Assembly: GCA_021018815.1 (NCBI GenBank)
Contig: JAITYX010000030.1
Span: 6,843,501 to 6,907,500, forward strand
Length of the DNA: 64,000 nt
Direction: 5' to 3'
DNA from: Talinum fruticosum
Taxonomy: Eukaryota > Streptophyta > Magnoliopsida > Caryophyllales > Talinaceae
Shown: piece by piece, positions 1 through 10,905 of the stretch
Layout of the letters: the number at the start of each line of letters is the position of its first letter
How positions within the stretch are numbered: position 1 is the stretch's first letter
Program-made: the position numbers and the translations under genes
Notes under the pieces: generated by a model
What the model saw: the letters and a program-made list of their open reading frames with translations, nothing else
Told to the model about the DNA's origin: nothing
Databases searched by the model: none

Positions 1-1606
1 GGTAGCCTATGCTTCTCGGCGAGTTAAAACCATATAAAAAATTACCCTACTCACGATTTGGAATTGGCTGCAGATTGTGTTTGCCTTGAAAATATGGAGA
101 CATTATTTATATGGAGTGTCTTGTAAGATGTATACTAATCATCAAAGTTTGAAGTACGTATTCACTCGGAAGGAGCTTAATTTGAGACCAAAGGAGATGG
201 TTGAAATTGCTAAAGGATTATGACTTAGAAATTCAATACCATCCGAGTAAAGCCAACATCGTAGCTGATGCTTTAAGTAGAAAAGCTCAACATGGCTTGA
301 ATACCCTAACTATCACCCAACCAACCCTTATTCGGGAATTACAAGGAGCGAGGAATTGAGATCATTAGACACCGAGGATATAAAGGAGTGCTAAGCATTT
401 TGGAAATTAAACCAGCAACTGTGGATGAAATCAAAATGGGACAAAAGAAAGATGAGAAGTTGGTGAAGGTTGAGTAGAATATCAATAAAGGTAAATCCCC
501 AGGATTCACCGTACATGAGGATGGGACTCCGAGGTTTCAAAATCGTTTGTCCGCCCGACCAGGAGGAAATTAAAAAGAAGATTTTGGATGAAGTTCACAC
601 GACTTTATATTCTGTCCATTCCGTATGAACAAAAATGTATGTAGATTTAAAGAAAAATTTTTGGTGGCCCAACATGAAACGAGATATTACAAGATATTTA
701 GATAGGTGTCTTACATGTCAAAGCGTAAAGGCGGAACATCAACGCCCTTATAGGTGAGCTTGGAGATTCCAATTTGGAAATGGCATTCAATATCGATGGA
801 CTTTATTATGGGACTCTTTGTATCCGCCACCAGGAAGAATGCTATTTGGACGATAGTTGATCGTCTTACAAAGTCCGCATATTTCATACCAATTAATGAC
901 AGGTTGGAGTGTGGACAAATTAGCTCAATTGTACGTAAAGGAGATTTTCAAACTTCATGGAATACCCAAAGATATAGTGTCCGATAGAGACACCCAATTC
1001 CAATCTCAATTTTGGGAAGCCTTACAGCAAGCTTTTGGGACTAAGTTGAACTTCGGTAGCTCATATCATCCAGAGACGGACGGTCAAATTAAGAGAGTTA
1101 ACAAAATTCTAGAAGATATGTTGCGAGCTTGCATTCATGATTTCCGAGGAAAATGGGAAGATTATCTTGCTTTAGTTGAATTTCCATACAATAACGAGTT
1201 ACCAAGCCACAATAAAAATGGCCCCATTAGAGGCTCTTTATAGAAGAAAATGTAGAACCCCTTTATGTTGGAGCAATTTGGATGAAACGCTCACAATAGG
1301 ATTAGAGTTGATACAAGGCACTATTGAAATAATTAGGGCAATACAACAATGTATCGGAGAAGCCCAGAGTAGACAAAAAGGTTATGCAAATCAATGGAGG
1401 AAACCTCTAGAATTTTAAGTAGGAGATATGGTCTTTCTAAAGGTATCCCTAACCAAAGGAATCAAAAGATTTGGAATTAGGGGCAAATTAAGCCCCGGAT
1501 ACATTGGGCCATGCAAGATAATTCAGAAGTTAAACCCTTTGGCCTACAAATTATCTTTATTAGTTGATCTAGAACATGTTCATAATGTTTTCACATATCT
1601 CAAATA
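1..1606 (+). pseudogene. Ty3/gypsy retrotransposon pol fragment (end of RT, RNase H, integrase)
   Basis: The translated plus strand, read across several frames, gives the end of a gypsy polyprotein. Positions 1-300 carry the RNase H region: a YASR-like start, a THDLELAA motif, a decayed tether 'YTNHQSLKYV', and the ending '[16 protein letters not shown]'. Positions 570-740 match the integrase zinc-binding region ([17 protein letters not shown]). Positions 754-1243 hold the integrase core: SMDFIMGL, then IVSDRDTQF with the second Asp, then YHPETDGQIKRVN with the Glu region. Positions 1420-1600 match the post-integrase segment (GPCKIIQKLNPLAYKL). In-frame stops occur at about 222, 357 and 475, and there are frame changes near 900-960 and 1190-1240. 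The domain order RT-RNaseH-INT is that of gypsy, and the downstream segment resembles chromovirus elements. The element continues beyond the left edge of the window and cannot be functional. Confidence 0.88.
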
Positions 1607-3790
1607 GCGATAAAGGATTGGATTAGATAAGTATGCATAAAGAATGGGTTGGAATGAAGAGATAAGCTTGCGAAAGAATTAGGCTCCAAAAATTAGAGAT
1701 AGGGTTCGGCCCATAAGAAGGATAAGGGAGGTATAAATATGAGACCACATGAGTTAACCTAATCTAACAACCTCATCTGATAAAGCTCCCATAAGCTCTC
1801 TCTCTTTGTCCACACCCACGTTCCTTGCCATCTCCCTGTTCACTGTCACCACCGCCACCGCCCATTCCCACCACCGATCACCGCCAGCTACCCCATCAAC
1901 CGCCAACCGCCAGCACCAAACCGTACCCCCTTTTTACTTCCTCTGCTGATTTATACAGCAGCAGCCTACTTTGGCCACTGCCATCTACCACCACCAACTT
2001 CTATCTCAGCCACCGCCAAGTCGCAGCCCAGGTTACCGAGCCCCGAGCACGCTTCGTCTCTTTCTCGGTTTTGCTCTGTTTGGCCTTGACTCCCCTGTCC
2101 TTGGGCCCTGTCCAACCTCAACCAACCTTTGTCGGTCACCGGCGCCATTCGCTACCACCGGCGACTGCTTCAACCACTTGCCATCTGCTCCGTTTCAGCC
2201 ATCTTCCAACCATCAATTACCTCGCTCAAACACCATAAAATTACTCTAAACTAATCTCCTCCGCCTTATTTCTTAGGGTAAATTTCTAAATATACTTCTC
2301 TTAATTTGAATAGTTAGGTTGTAATCAGTTGTTGTTTTTGTATTATGCAAAAGAAATTGAAGATTGAAGTTTGATGACACTATGTGAATGTTTGATTGGT
2401 TCATGAAGATTAAGAAAACTTTTGGTGATATTTGATATATACTTGGATGTATTGAAATTGAAGCAAATTTATAGTGAAATCTCTGTATAAATGGTATTCA
2501 TGAGTTATAAATTATTTTGGTTAAAAACTTTGATGGTTATTTGCTTTCATGGTAATTTTGAAAGAATTGAAAATAATTTAAGATAATAAGAGATATGTGA
2601 GATAGGATTTTTAATTGAGTTATATTGTTATGAAGAAGAGGAAGTGGGTATTTCTTATGAGTTAACTTGTAGTGTTGGAAGTAGCTTATAGTAGTTATGG
2701 ATTAGGCTCTATTATTGTAGATCAAGTGAACTAGAGCATGATAGAAAGATAAATACCTAAATGAATGAATAAAGGGTTTTAATTAAAGTATGAGCATCCT
2801 TTACATTATTTTTAAAGTAAAATGTTATATTGTGTTAAAGTTAATACTATTTATTAATAAACTCTTGTCAGAGAAAAATTTAAATAAGTATTTGGCGCTA
2901 ATAAGTATTTGGTGAAAAGTTTGATTTATTAATGAATATTCAATTTATTAATAAAATTTTTATCTTTTAAAATCTTTATTTAAGGTCATCAAGCATTGTG
3001 TATTCCTCCGGATTCTGCCCAAAAGGAAAGAAGAACATCAAATCAAGGTAAGTTCATTGATCGTGTCCTTCAATATTTCGATTATAAATCAAAGCCAGGT
3101 ATGGCTAAGTTCAATTACAACAACGAATCATTTGTAAATAGTATTTGCCATTATAAATGTGGACCTACCCCATACTTCATCATTACGTCGGTCACACCGT
3201 AATCGTGCCGCAACCAAGCTGGACTATCCGATCGGTTTGGGTGTGTACACATTTAGGGAAACTCGATGATCGTAAAGGTTACACTCGGATGATAAATGAG
3301 TAAGCTGGTTTAAATTGTGCTATCCCCCTCATTTATAAATGAATTGAAATGCATGTACTAAACTAAACTATTTAATAACTTTTATTTTACAGACATGATA
3401 GTGGACGTATTGAGTTTCGACTCACATTTCAAAAATATTTTTCTTGTTTTGTTTTAGGTAAGAATATTGAAGATGGCAAGTCGTAGAAGAGTTTTGTCCA
3501 AGATTTAGGGGCTTTGACTCGCGAGTGATGACCTTTTAGATAATAATGAGCATTGTCATTGTTTGAAGTTGTCAAATACTTGGGTTACAATGTACTATTA
3601 TTTTGTACCTATTATAGTTTCTTTTCGTTGTTGATCTGTTAAGATAATATAATCAATGTTAAATAGTTATGTACATGACCCTCAATAGACTTGCCCTTCC
3701 TGTCTGGTAAAGGCAGCGATGACGACTCCCTAACTCTCTTTCCGCTGCACAAATCATGATTAGTGGTTTATTTAGAATAAACTAGTGATT
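1607..3790 (+). repeat. Probable 3' LTR/flank of the gypsy element
   Basis: This stretch follows the pol fragment directly and has an LTR-like layout. A purine-rich tract lies at about 1709-1730, a TATA-like box at 1732-1739, a CT-rich leader at 1790-1815, then a C-rich block (1815-2240) and long AT-rich DNA. The open frames at 1825-2249 come from CCACC/CCGCC low-complexity sequence and match no protein I know. The matching 5' LTR is outside the window, so neither boundary can be proven here. The right end near 3790 is an estimate. Confidence 0.4.
1732..1739 (+). promoter_or_regulatory. TATA box of the putative gypsy LTR
   Basis: TATAAATA lies about 55-75 bases upstream of a CT-rich leader (CTCTCTCTC), a typical plant LTR promoter arrangement. 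It is inferred from sequence pattern only. Confidence 0.35.
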
Positions 3791-4555
3791 ATGGGTTGGG
3801 GGTGTTCCAAGTTGACCATTTTAAATAAGGTCAATGGAAGGTCAAGTCAATAATGAGTTGAATAATAATGACTTGTTCCGTTAATGATTGGTTTAAGGTT
3901 TTGATATTTATTTCACCTCTTCTATTATACTAAGGAAGTTTATCCGTATATTTACTGCATTTTAAATCATATCGAAAAAGGTTAACTTAGGTGGCGTAAC
4001 CGACTCATTTTATTTAGTAGTAAAAATTTGACTTTGTTTTAACTCGACCCATTGCCTATCCTAGACACTATAGTTCAAGTACAACTACAACAATTTTAAA
4101 TAAATAAGAATTAGAGATTTATAATAAAATGAAATTATTATTTTAAGTATAACATAAAAATTTTACATCACTATAGTAATATTATTTGTACAAAACAAAA
4201 TTATATTATTTAAGATGTGACTCGGTATATACATTTCACCAAAAATATAATAGTATAACTTGTACTTTTAGTATTTTTAATATATCATGTCATTTGAATC
4301 CAAACATATTTTTATTGAAATTAACTATGTATAATTTTTGTACATAATGCTTTTTTCATGAGAAAGAAGTTAAGAAATGAAATAGTATTAGTTTTTGTTT
4401 GTAAATGATTGTGATAAGTATGTAACGTCTCTCCAAATGATTTGATATGATAAATAACCATTACTAAAAGAGTAATAAAGTGAAAGAAAATATTATATAA
4501 TGTGTATAAAACATTCAATCAAAAAGTAACAAAGCTAAACTTGTTGGTTTTATTG
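3791..4555. other. AT-rich intergenic stretch
   Basis: No coding similarity, RNA gene or clear repeat was seen here. Open frames are short and AT-driven. Confidence 0.5.
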
Positions 4556-4735
4556 TCTTGACCCAACGGGTCGAACGTGTTTGGGTTAGGTTTGACCTAC
4601 TAATTTGCGGGTTTTTAGGTTCGGTTTTTTTCTGGTTCGGGTTGAGAAAATCGTGTCCAAAACCCAAAAGTTTTGGGCGAGGTTCGGGTCGGGTTTTCGA
4701 ATCGGGTCAATTTTTGTCGAGTCCACTTTTTTCCA
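4556..4735. repeat. Degenerate GGGTCGGGTT-type repeat block
   Basis: The segment is dense in GGGTC/GGTTCGGG motifs (ACGGGTCGAAC, GGTTCGGGTT, GGGTCGGGTT, ATCGGGTC). Such blocks form subterminal regions of non-autonomous hAT-like elements in plants. No terminal inverted repeat or target duplication could be paired here. Confidence 0.5.
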
Positions 4736-4922
4736 TTGCTTCATGAATCAAAACATCAAATTTGATTGGAGGTTCGAAACTAGGCGGTTGTGATAACTCG
4801 TCACTCTCAGCTTGAATAAGAGATGTCTTACCCTCCAGAGGTTGTCTATATTCTTCCCAAGGTTGGGACCAATCAATGTGGTTACTAAGTTAGTTATTGG
4901 CATACCTCTCAAAGCACTGGGG

Positions 4923-5715
4923 CTACTGATCATTAAACTTTGCATCTTTTTCGAAAATTGGATTCATCTCTAGCTGCTCTTGAGGATTTCCACCTTCTAA
5001 GGGTAATAAATGCTTGGTAATTTTGAACACTTTATCAAAGAAACTATTTTGACTGAAGCAAGCTATTTTGGTTCCCGTCACGGAGTTACAACTTCCAATT
5101 GTGACCTCTGGCCTTTCATTATCTTCTGCAACTTTTGAATAATTTTGAACTTTTGGTGTCTCTTGAACTACCTTGTTGTCTTCGCCTCCCTGAAGCACCC
5201 CGGTTGCTTTGAGCTTTATCGTCTTCTACCACATCATCTTCAATATCCGTAAACCCCATCACTTTACCATTAGAATCCATAGCCTCCATGAAAGGTGCAT
5301 GAGCTGGAGCATGGACTGTTGTACAACAAGATTCACTTCCTTAATAAAAATTTTGTACCCACAATCTTCGACTGATAGAAATAATTCTCCTTTAATTGTG
5401 CGCATCCAATCGGTGTCAATTATATAATTCTCATTGACTCGAACGAGTCCGTTTGGATATTGATTTGTCTAAACATACTATCGTACCTCATATTGCAACA
5501 ATTTTTCGAAATTCTCCCGCTTCCAACCATTGGGGGAACTCCAAAAACTCAATACACACATTTCTAGTTTCACATACTTCATACTTATCCCACTTCTCCA
5601 CATGGATGAACCATTGATCCAGATCTTCATGACTACTTAAGATTTCCTCCATTTGATCTATGTGGGGAAAGTCAAGATGAATTTGAACTTGTTTTATGAG
5701 CATATTTTTGTGCAA
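4923..5715 (-). pseudogene. DUF4283-like retroelement-derived coding remnant
   Basis: On the minus strand the frame starting at 5715 includes RNVCIEFLEFPQWLEAGEF. After a frame change near 5490 it continues as QYPNGLVRVNENYIIDTDW and then a segment ending CGYKIFIKEV (about 5345). This fits the general DUF4283 pattern: R.V.I...P..W....F..I...G....V......D....R. A further frame change near 5290 leads into a charged tail (GFTDIEDDVVEDDKAQ) that stops at about 4923. DUF4283 domains are known in plant proteins linked to LINE and LTR elements. Weak coding-like sequence (DMVLYDFGEKMKQLEVS) extends up to about 6120. The many frame breaks mark it as non-functional. The family call rests on pattern memory and needs a profile search. 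Confidence 0.42.
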
Positions 5716-6136
5716 AGCGCAAAATCACTAATTAAAGCAGATGCTAATGCTCCTAGATCCCTTGGTTCATCCGAAGTGCGAACAAGACTTCTGCTCAACT
5801 ATTCTACAAAATTATGATTAATCTCTTCGTAAAGGGTCTTTAAATTCTCGACATTGTCGAATTCTTCGTTATGCTTCTGACTATCTGACTCTTTTCTACT
5901 ATTACCTGGAACACCTTCTTTTCTTTGTCAAACTTACGTAGTGTGGTCTCTGACTGTGGCTATGTTATGTTGCCGACTCCTTTTTCTACCCTTTTCATAT
6001 TTAGCTGTGAATACACTAATCTTGAAGCCTTTGATAATGACATTGTTTAGTATGGAGATACTTCTAATTGCTTCATCTTCTCTCCAAAATCATATAAAAC
6101 CATATCGTTTCTTGAGTCTAACACCTTTTCTAATTG

Positions 6137-6137
6137 G

Positions 6138-6182
<45 letters not shown>
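6137..6182. repeat. (TA)n microsatellite
   Basis: Near-perfect TA dinucleotide run that interrupts the minus-strand retroelement-like coding remnant. Confidence 0.95.
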
Positions 6183-6183
<1 letters not shown>

Positions 6184-6245
6184 TCGCTCTACTAGCCTTT
6201 TGAAAGATTCCTTTTACACCATATTGATCTAGGTGGTGTGAAACA

Positions 6246-6710
6246 TTATTGTGAAAGAGACGATGGAAGGGGCGGCAGACCACCCTGTGGCGGTGGAGCA
6301 AAAGATCCGGCGGTGACGTCGTTGGCAGAGACCGGAGAACCACCATGGCTAGGGGCAGCGGCGGAGATTGCAGGCGACCCGAAGAAAACCGAAGGCAGCG
6401 ATGGAGGCGACATGCTTCAGACAGAAGCGCCGGGGAAAGAAGCCGAAGGTGGCGGCAGGAGCCCGGCGTTCGACAGAGGGAGAGACAGCGACGGCGGGAA
6501 GGAAAACCCCGAGGCGGAGGCAGCAGGGACGACGGAGGCCGCACAAGGAGAAAGCGAAACAGAGGCAATCGCAGCGGGAGAAGGAAGAAAGATGGACGCC
6601 GGCGAGGAGTGGACGGGAGAAGCACCGGCTGGAGGAGCAGGGCCGGCGACCGGGACGACGGCGGCGGAAGCAGCAGAAGTGGCCGGCGGCGAGTCAGGAA
6701 GGGCAGCCAT
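6246..6710 (-). pseudogene. GC-rich Ala/Pro/Ser leader frame of an LTR element
   Basis: A minus-strand frame opens with ATG at 6710 (MAALPDSPPATSAASAA) and runs as low-complexity Ala/Pro/Ser protein to a TGA at 6417-6419. The same frame then continues to a TAA near 6244, about 155 codons with one internal stop. It begins about 120 bases inside a primer binding site and LTR-like sequence (6829-7102), the place expected for the first reading frame of a retroelement. Pro/Ser-rich starts are common in plant gag-like proteins. The plus-strand frames over the same bases are also open (163 aa), but they are charged low complexity and are most likely shadows of the GC-rich composition. Confidence 0.33.
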
Positions 6711-6828
6711 GGAGGAGAGAGAAAGTTAGGGTTAGGGTTTGGCAGCCGTGAACAGTAAACATTTTTTTATTTTTTGTTGTGATAGAGGCGGTTGCTAGAG
6801 ATGCACTAAAATTTTAAATCGAGCCTTT

Positions 6829-6841
6829 AGCTCTGATACCA
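6829..6841 (-). promoter_or_regulatory. Copia-type primer binding site (initiator tRNA-Met)
   Basis: On the minus strand the sequence reads TGGTATCAGAGCT, which matches the canonical plant copia primer site complementary to tRNA-iMet. It directly adjoins an LTR end (…TTTCACA). Confidence 0.7.
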
Positions 6842-7102
6842 TGTGAAAGATATATGGCGAAATGACTCACCCAATATAGGAGTCGGGCATTTTATATATA
6901 TAAAAGATAATACGGAAAAATAATTTACAATTATTTTATATACAATAATATCCGTAATACTCTATTAATTATCTACGAAAATAGAAAACTCCTTCCTACC
7001 TTCTCTCACCCACCGCCTCAGCCTTCCCCACCCTCTTTCCATTTTTCCACTAGGAGAATTGCTAGCACCCTAATAACGAATCACTCATTTGAATTTTCCA
7101 CA
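6842..7102 (-). repeat. Short LTR (about 261 bp) of a copia-style element
   Basis: In minus orientation it begins TGTGGAAAA and ends TTTCACA, so it has TG…CA ends with an imperfect inverted repeat. It is followed immediately by the primer binding site. A TATATATAAAA box lies inside it (about 6892-6902 on the plus strand). The end at 6842 is well supported by the adjoining primer site, but the end at 7102 is inferred only from the terminal inverted bases. I did not find its partner LTR. Confidence 0.5.
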
Positions 7103-7543
7103 ATCTCTTTGCCGCTGTATGCCCTAGCTGCAAATGATATACTATTGCTTAATTTTTGTTCTTAAATTTTTTTGGGAGGGGTGTTGGAGATCGAGAAGGC
7201 AGTTGTCGATTTTTGACTTGTAGACTAGAAATAAGCACTTGCAAGAAAATGGTACAGAGAAATGTGTATCACATGAAACAGAAATAATTGTTGATATGGA
7301 TTAATTACCACTTACGTCAAAATCCTTTCCCAAAAAAAGGTAATGGTTTGTTATGCCAAATTTTCTTATGCAAATATTCAAGTCAATGAAAGAATATTTG
7401 AAACAACTTTTGTCTGTGTATGGTATTTATTTTCCTTAAATTATAATGCCAAATTCGTTCAAACAATGACTTCTAAGGATGATATACAAAAGTTTTAAAT
7501 TTGTAGCTGAATTACTTGACAATTTTTACCATTTAAAGCTCCC

Positions 7544-7598
<55 letters not shown>

Positions 7599-8228
7599 CA
7601 ATTAAAGGAAAAATTTGGATGATATTTGAGGATAAAAGCACGAATTAGCCAATAATGACTAAGGTATTATTAGAATCACACAAAACTCTAACAATTCGTG
7701 GACTTTTCCTCTATATGGGGTGTAAAGTTGGTAGACCTTTTTTTCTAACTTCTCGGACAAGTGAAATTCTGACTAGTGCTAGCAAAATTTATGTAACCCA
7801 TTATCTAAATTTATTCACTTTGAAAAATAAAATTATGGTTATAAATTTTTCTTTCAAATTTGAAATTGGAATTTAATATATTTTCTACTTTTATTGTCGA
7901 AATCCCAATCTAATTCTAATTTAAACTTGTTGGATTTGTCCAACTAAAAACATTTATGCATATGAAAGACAAGTTAATTGTTGATGAGATGGAATACCAC
8001 TTATATCTAAACATCAAAATATACCAATTACTATTTTCTAATTGAATTGTGTCGCATGATCACATTCAAGGAAAAATAGAACCCATGATAGTTCTAAAAT
8101 AACTCGAGTAGAGTTTGGAAAGTTGATACTTGCTATATTTTTTTCCAAGTTTTTATTTTACAATTGAAGCATAAAAGTCAATACAGACTAAAATACATAC
8201 CAGGAAATTATTAGAAGCGCGGTTGTGA
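7103..8228. repeat. AT-rich intergenic region with (TA)n microsatellite
   Basis: A TA run spans about 7545-7593. The rest is AT-rich with no recognised coding sequence. The 73-residue open frame at 7655-7876 has no recognisable motif. Confidence 0.6.
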
Positions 8229-8913
8229 TTATCCATCTATTAATCTGGCAATAGGGTCTTCTCTCCCTGATGATCCAGTACAAAATCCCACTAAAACGAT
8301 CGAGTTTCCGATCATCTGAGCCGTTGAAAAACATATCAAGGCTGCCACTCCAAATTCAAATGCTTTACTTCCCGGCAATTCACAAAATTTCCCGTCTAAT
8401 TTCACATCTTCTTCCTGCCAACAAATCCCAGAAATGTGTATTTTTTCAAAGCGTGTTACTGGACAAACATGATAAAATGAAAATTGACTCAAAATCATGC
8501 CCTTCAAACATCTGACGAGACAAAATTTACGTCAATAGAAATTGATATAAGAAAACAAACACTCACTTATAATTATCCCGCTCAAAGCAAATGAAATAAA
8601 TTTAATAATGAAGGTTTATAGTTACTTGACTTCTAAAAATCCATAAAATTTTCATCAACTCATTGTCAACACCTTTTAGATTAATCCGACTTAAAATAAC
8701 TATTTACTGAGGTCTACATTATAGCTAGATAATAGACTATGTAATGCGATCATGGTGAAAAGAATGAAGGGAACAAATAATTCACAAAGAACTAACCTTG
8801 GCCTTGTTGAACTCAGCGAGAATGGAAAGAAAGAAAGCTAGAAGAGCAAGGGAGAAAACAAGAGACAATAGGAAGGAGTGTATGTAAATGTAGTGATGTC
8901 TTTTCTTCTCCAT
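8229..8913 (-). CDS. DUF1218-like membrane protein, two exons, apparently truncated
   Basis: Exon 1 is 8797-8913 and exon 2 is 8229-8414, both minus strand. The start ATG (8911-8913) opens a Met-Glu-Lys-Lys peptide followed by a hydrophobic helix (FLLSLVFSLALLAFFLSIL) and AEFNKAK. The donor is GTTAGT (8796-8791) and the acceptor TTGGCAG (AG at 8416-8415), joining in phase 0 to EEDVKLDGKFCELPGSKAF and then EFGVAALICFSTAQMIGN. The order of TM helix, basic stretch, Cys-Xaa-Leu-Pro, and a second helix ending in AQMIGN is what I recall for the DUF1218 family, some members of which influence secondary-wall lignin. The predicted product is about 100 aa, whereas family members are nearer 180-200 aa with two more helices. 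After AQMIGN the frame runs into non-family sequence and stops at 8229-8231. No downstream exon was recognised, so it is probably a truncated gene or pseudogene. Confidence 0.55.
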
Positions 8914-9153
8914 ACTTTTGGCTCTTTGGGGGTACGATTTAATCAAAATTGCCGTGTTTTTTATTATAATTGTTATGGAAGGACCACACCCCCCAAAAAA
9001 AAAAAAAAAAGAGTTGAATAGATGGGTGAAAGTAATAATGTCCATGGGCATAAGATTGTGGAAAACATGCTTCTAGGTTTTTGACTTATGACTGCCCGGG
9101 TTTGGCGTTCTTTTTGGTGTAAATGAGGAGCTGTAATCGATGTAGATAGAATT

Positions 9154-9500
9154 CAATTAAACACATCTTTAGTGGTAACGATAAAAAAAAAAAACTGTAC
9201 AAGTTGAGACAGCTAAAACTCAGTATTTGATTAAAATGAAATAAAGAAAAGAAAATGTAATTTAAGTGACTGTATATATATAATGTTGTTTTTTTTTTGT
9301 GGCGTGTTTGAATTTTGGTTAAATTATAATGCCACAATTAAACACATCTTTAGTGGCAACAATAAAAAAAAAACGTGTATAAGTTGAGACAGCTAAAACT
9401 TAGTATTTGACTAGAATGAAATAAAAGAAAAGAAAATGTAATTTAAGTGATTGTATATATATAATGTTATTTTTTTTGTGACGTGTTTGAATTTTGGGGG
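9154..9500. repeat. Tandem duplication, unit about 181 bp
   Basis: Two adjacent copies start at 9154 and 9335 with CAATTAAACACATC and share an A-run, AAGTTGAGACAGCTAAAAC, a TATATATATAATGTT segment and GTGTTTGAATTTTGG. Open frames on the minus strand here are repeat artefacts. Confidence 0.85.
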
Positions 9501-10620
9501 AGGGGAAAGGAGGTAGGGGTGCAGAAGTGGAAAGGAAAATATAGGGAGAGAATAGAAGTGAGGGAGTTGTGCAACTGATTTCGCAATACTTTGTTGACAA
9601 GTGAAATGGGAAGTTCACTTTTTCTTTTACCCCAATTTCAAGGGAGTTATTCATGCCAAAAGAAAGACAAGACTAGATTGGTCTTTTTATTGAGTAGTTC
9701 AACAAGAGTACATGACCCATCAAATGAAACTACTTCATTAAGGCCTGGGATTTGGGAATTAATCACGGTTTAATTTCACTCAGCATAGCAGCTTTATATG
9801 GGTAATTAAGATTTCGATTCTACAGAATATAGGGTAAGTTTTTTTTTTTTTTTTAATAAATGGGGGTAGTTTAAACCTCTAATCTTTTATTTAGAAGGGA
9901 GTACTTCACTATTTGTCTAAGGTATTTTTTCTTGATGCGGGGAGCTAATTGTTATGTGTGATATTTTTCTTTTTTTTAAATGAAAAGATTGTAAGAGACT
10001 TTTTACCCGAGCAAGTTGCTCAAGTTTTTCTTATTTTCTCTTCCTACCAGTTATTTTTATCTATATTTGAGATTGTGGCCATAGCTAAGGTACCAATTTA
10101 TTGGTTATTGTTTGACTTTTGTTGAGTTTTATTTAAATTTTATATAAAGAGATGAAACCCTAATTTGAATTTTTACGCAAAAAGTGAGTTATTTTTTAAT
10201 TTAACAAAAATGGTTGAAAACCTCATTCGAATTTGGAGGAAGTATTTTTCAGTGATTTTTATTAAAATGGGTGCAACACTGGTTTAAATTTTTGGGGAAT
10301 GAGAGACATTAAAAACTGAAGATAGAAATAATCATAAGTAGAGAGGAGTTAATTAAAATATCTGCTTGTTAAGCCACCAAACCTTGCCTTAAGACTAAAT
10401 TTTAAAGGGCATTCATATCCTCTCAACTCACAATAGTTTTTGTTGCTTAACAAGAGAGAGGAACTTGAACAACACAAGCAAAGGTTCATAAAAAGAGATC
10501 TCAAGTAACTACCCATTGAGAGAAAATAGATGAAACAAAGGCAATCGAGAGAGCACTTAAATTATAAATATGAACTTAGTAATTAAAAAAGTAATTCACA
10601 AGGAGCTATTTTTGGCACAC
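9501..10620. other. AT-rich intergenic stretch
   Basis: Contains poly-T tracts (for example 9839-9854) and no recognised gene. Confidence 0.5.
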
Positions 10621-10621
10621 T

Positions 10622-10905
10622 CTAATAGTATTGCCTGAATTTGTATCTATATAATGATTACTACCATGGTCAACATGGTAAATAATAATACAAAACTTAA
10701 GGGGTAAAAATAATATTACCAAAAGTTCGAGAAAGGTCGATGAATATTTCATTTTCAGCCCTCTTCAATATTATTGTCAGAATTTGTATCTACACAGTAA
10801 TTGCTATCATGGCGAAGGTGATTAAATATTAACACGAAAACCTGAGGAGTGAAAATAATATTAACAAAAAATTCGAAGAAGATTGATGATAATATCTCAT
10901 TTAAT
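10622..10905. repeat. Imperfect tandem duplication, unit about 150 bp
   Basis: Copies beginning near 10626 and 10775 share a GAATTTGTATCTA start, a region around ATCATGG/CCATGG, AATAATATTA(C/A)CAAAA, TTCGA(G/A)(A/G)AAG and a GATGA end. They are diverged but collinear. Confidence 0.75.

Noticed and set aside
1825..2249. Open frames of 137 and 92 aa
   Set aside because: Built from CCACC/CCGCC repeats inside a probable gypsy LTR, with no family resemblance.
6722..6742. Telomere-like TTAGGGTTAGGGTTT
   Set aside because: Only two units. It is more like a short telo-box motif in a leader than an interstitial telomere.
6238..6758. Long overlapping plus-strand open frames (up to 163 aa) in the GC-rich island
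   Set aside because: Charged Gly/Glu/Arg low-complexity translations with no domain. The minus strand fits the adjoining LTR and primer site better, so these are treated as composition shadows.
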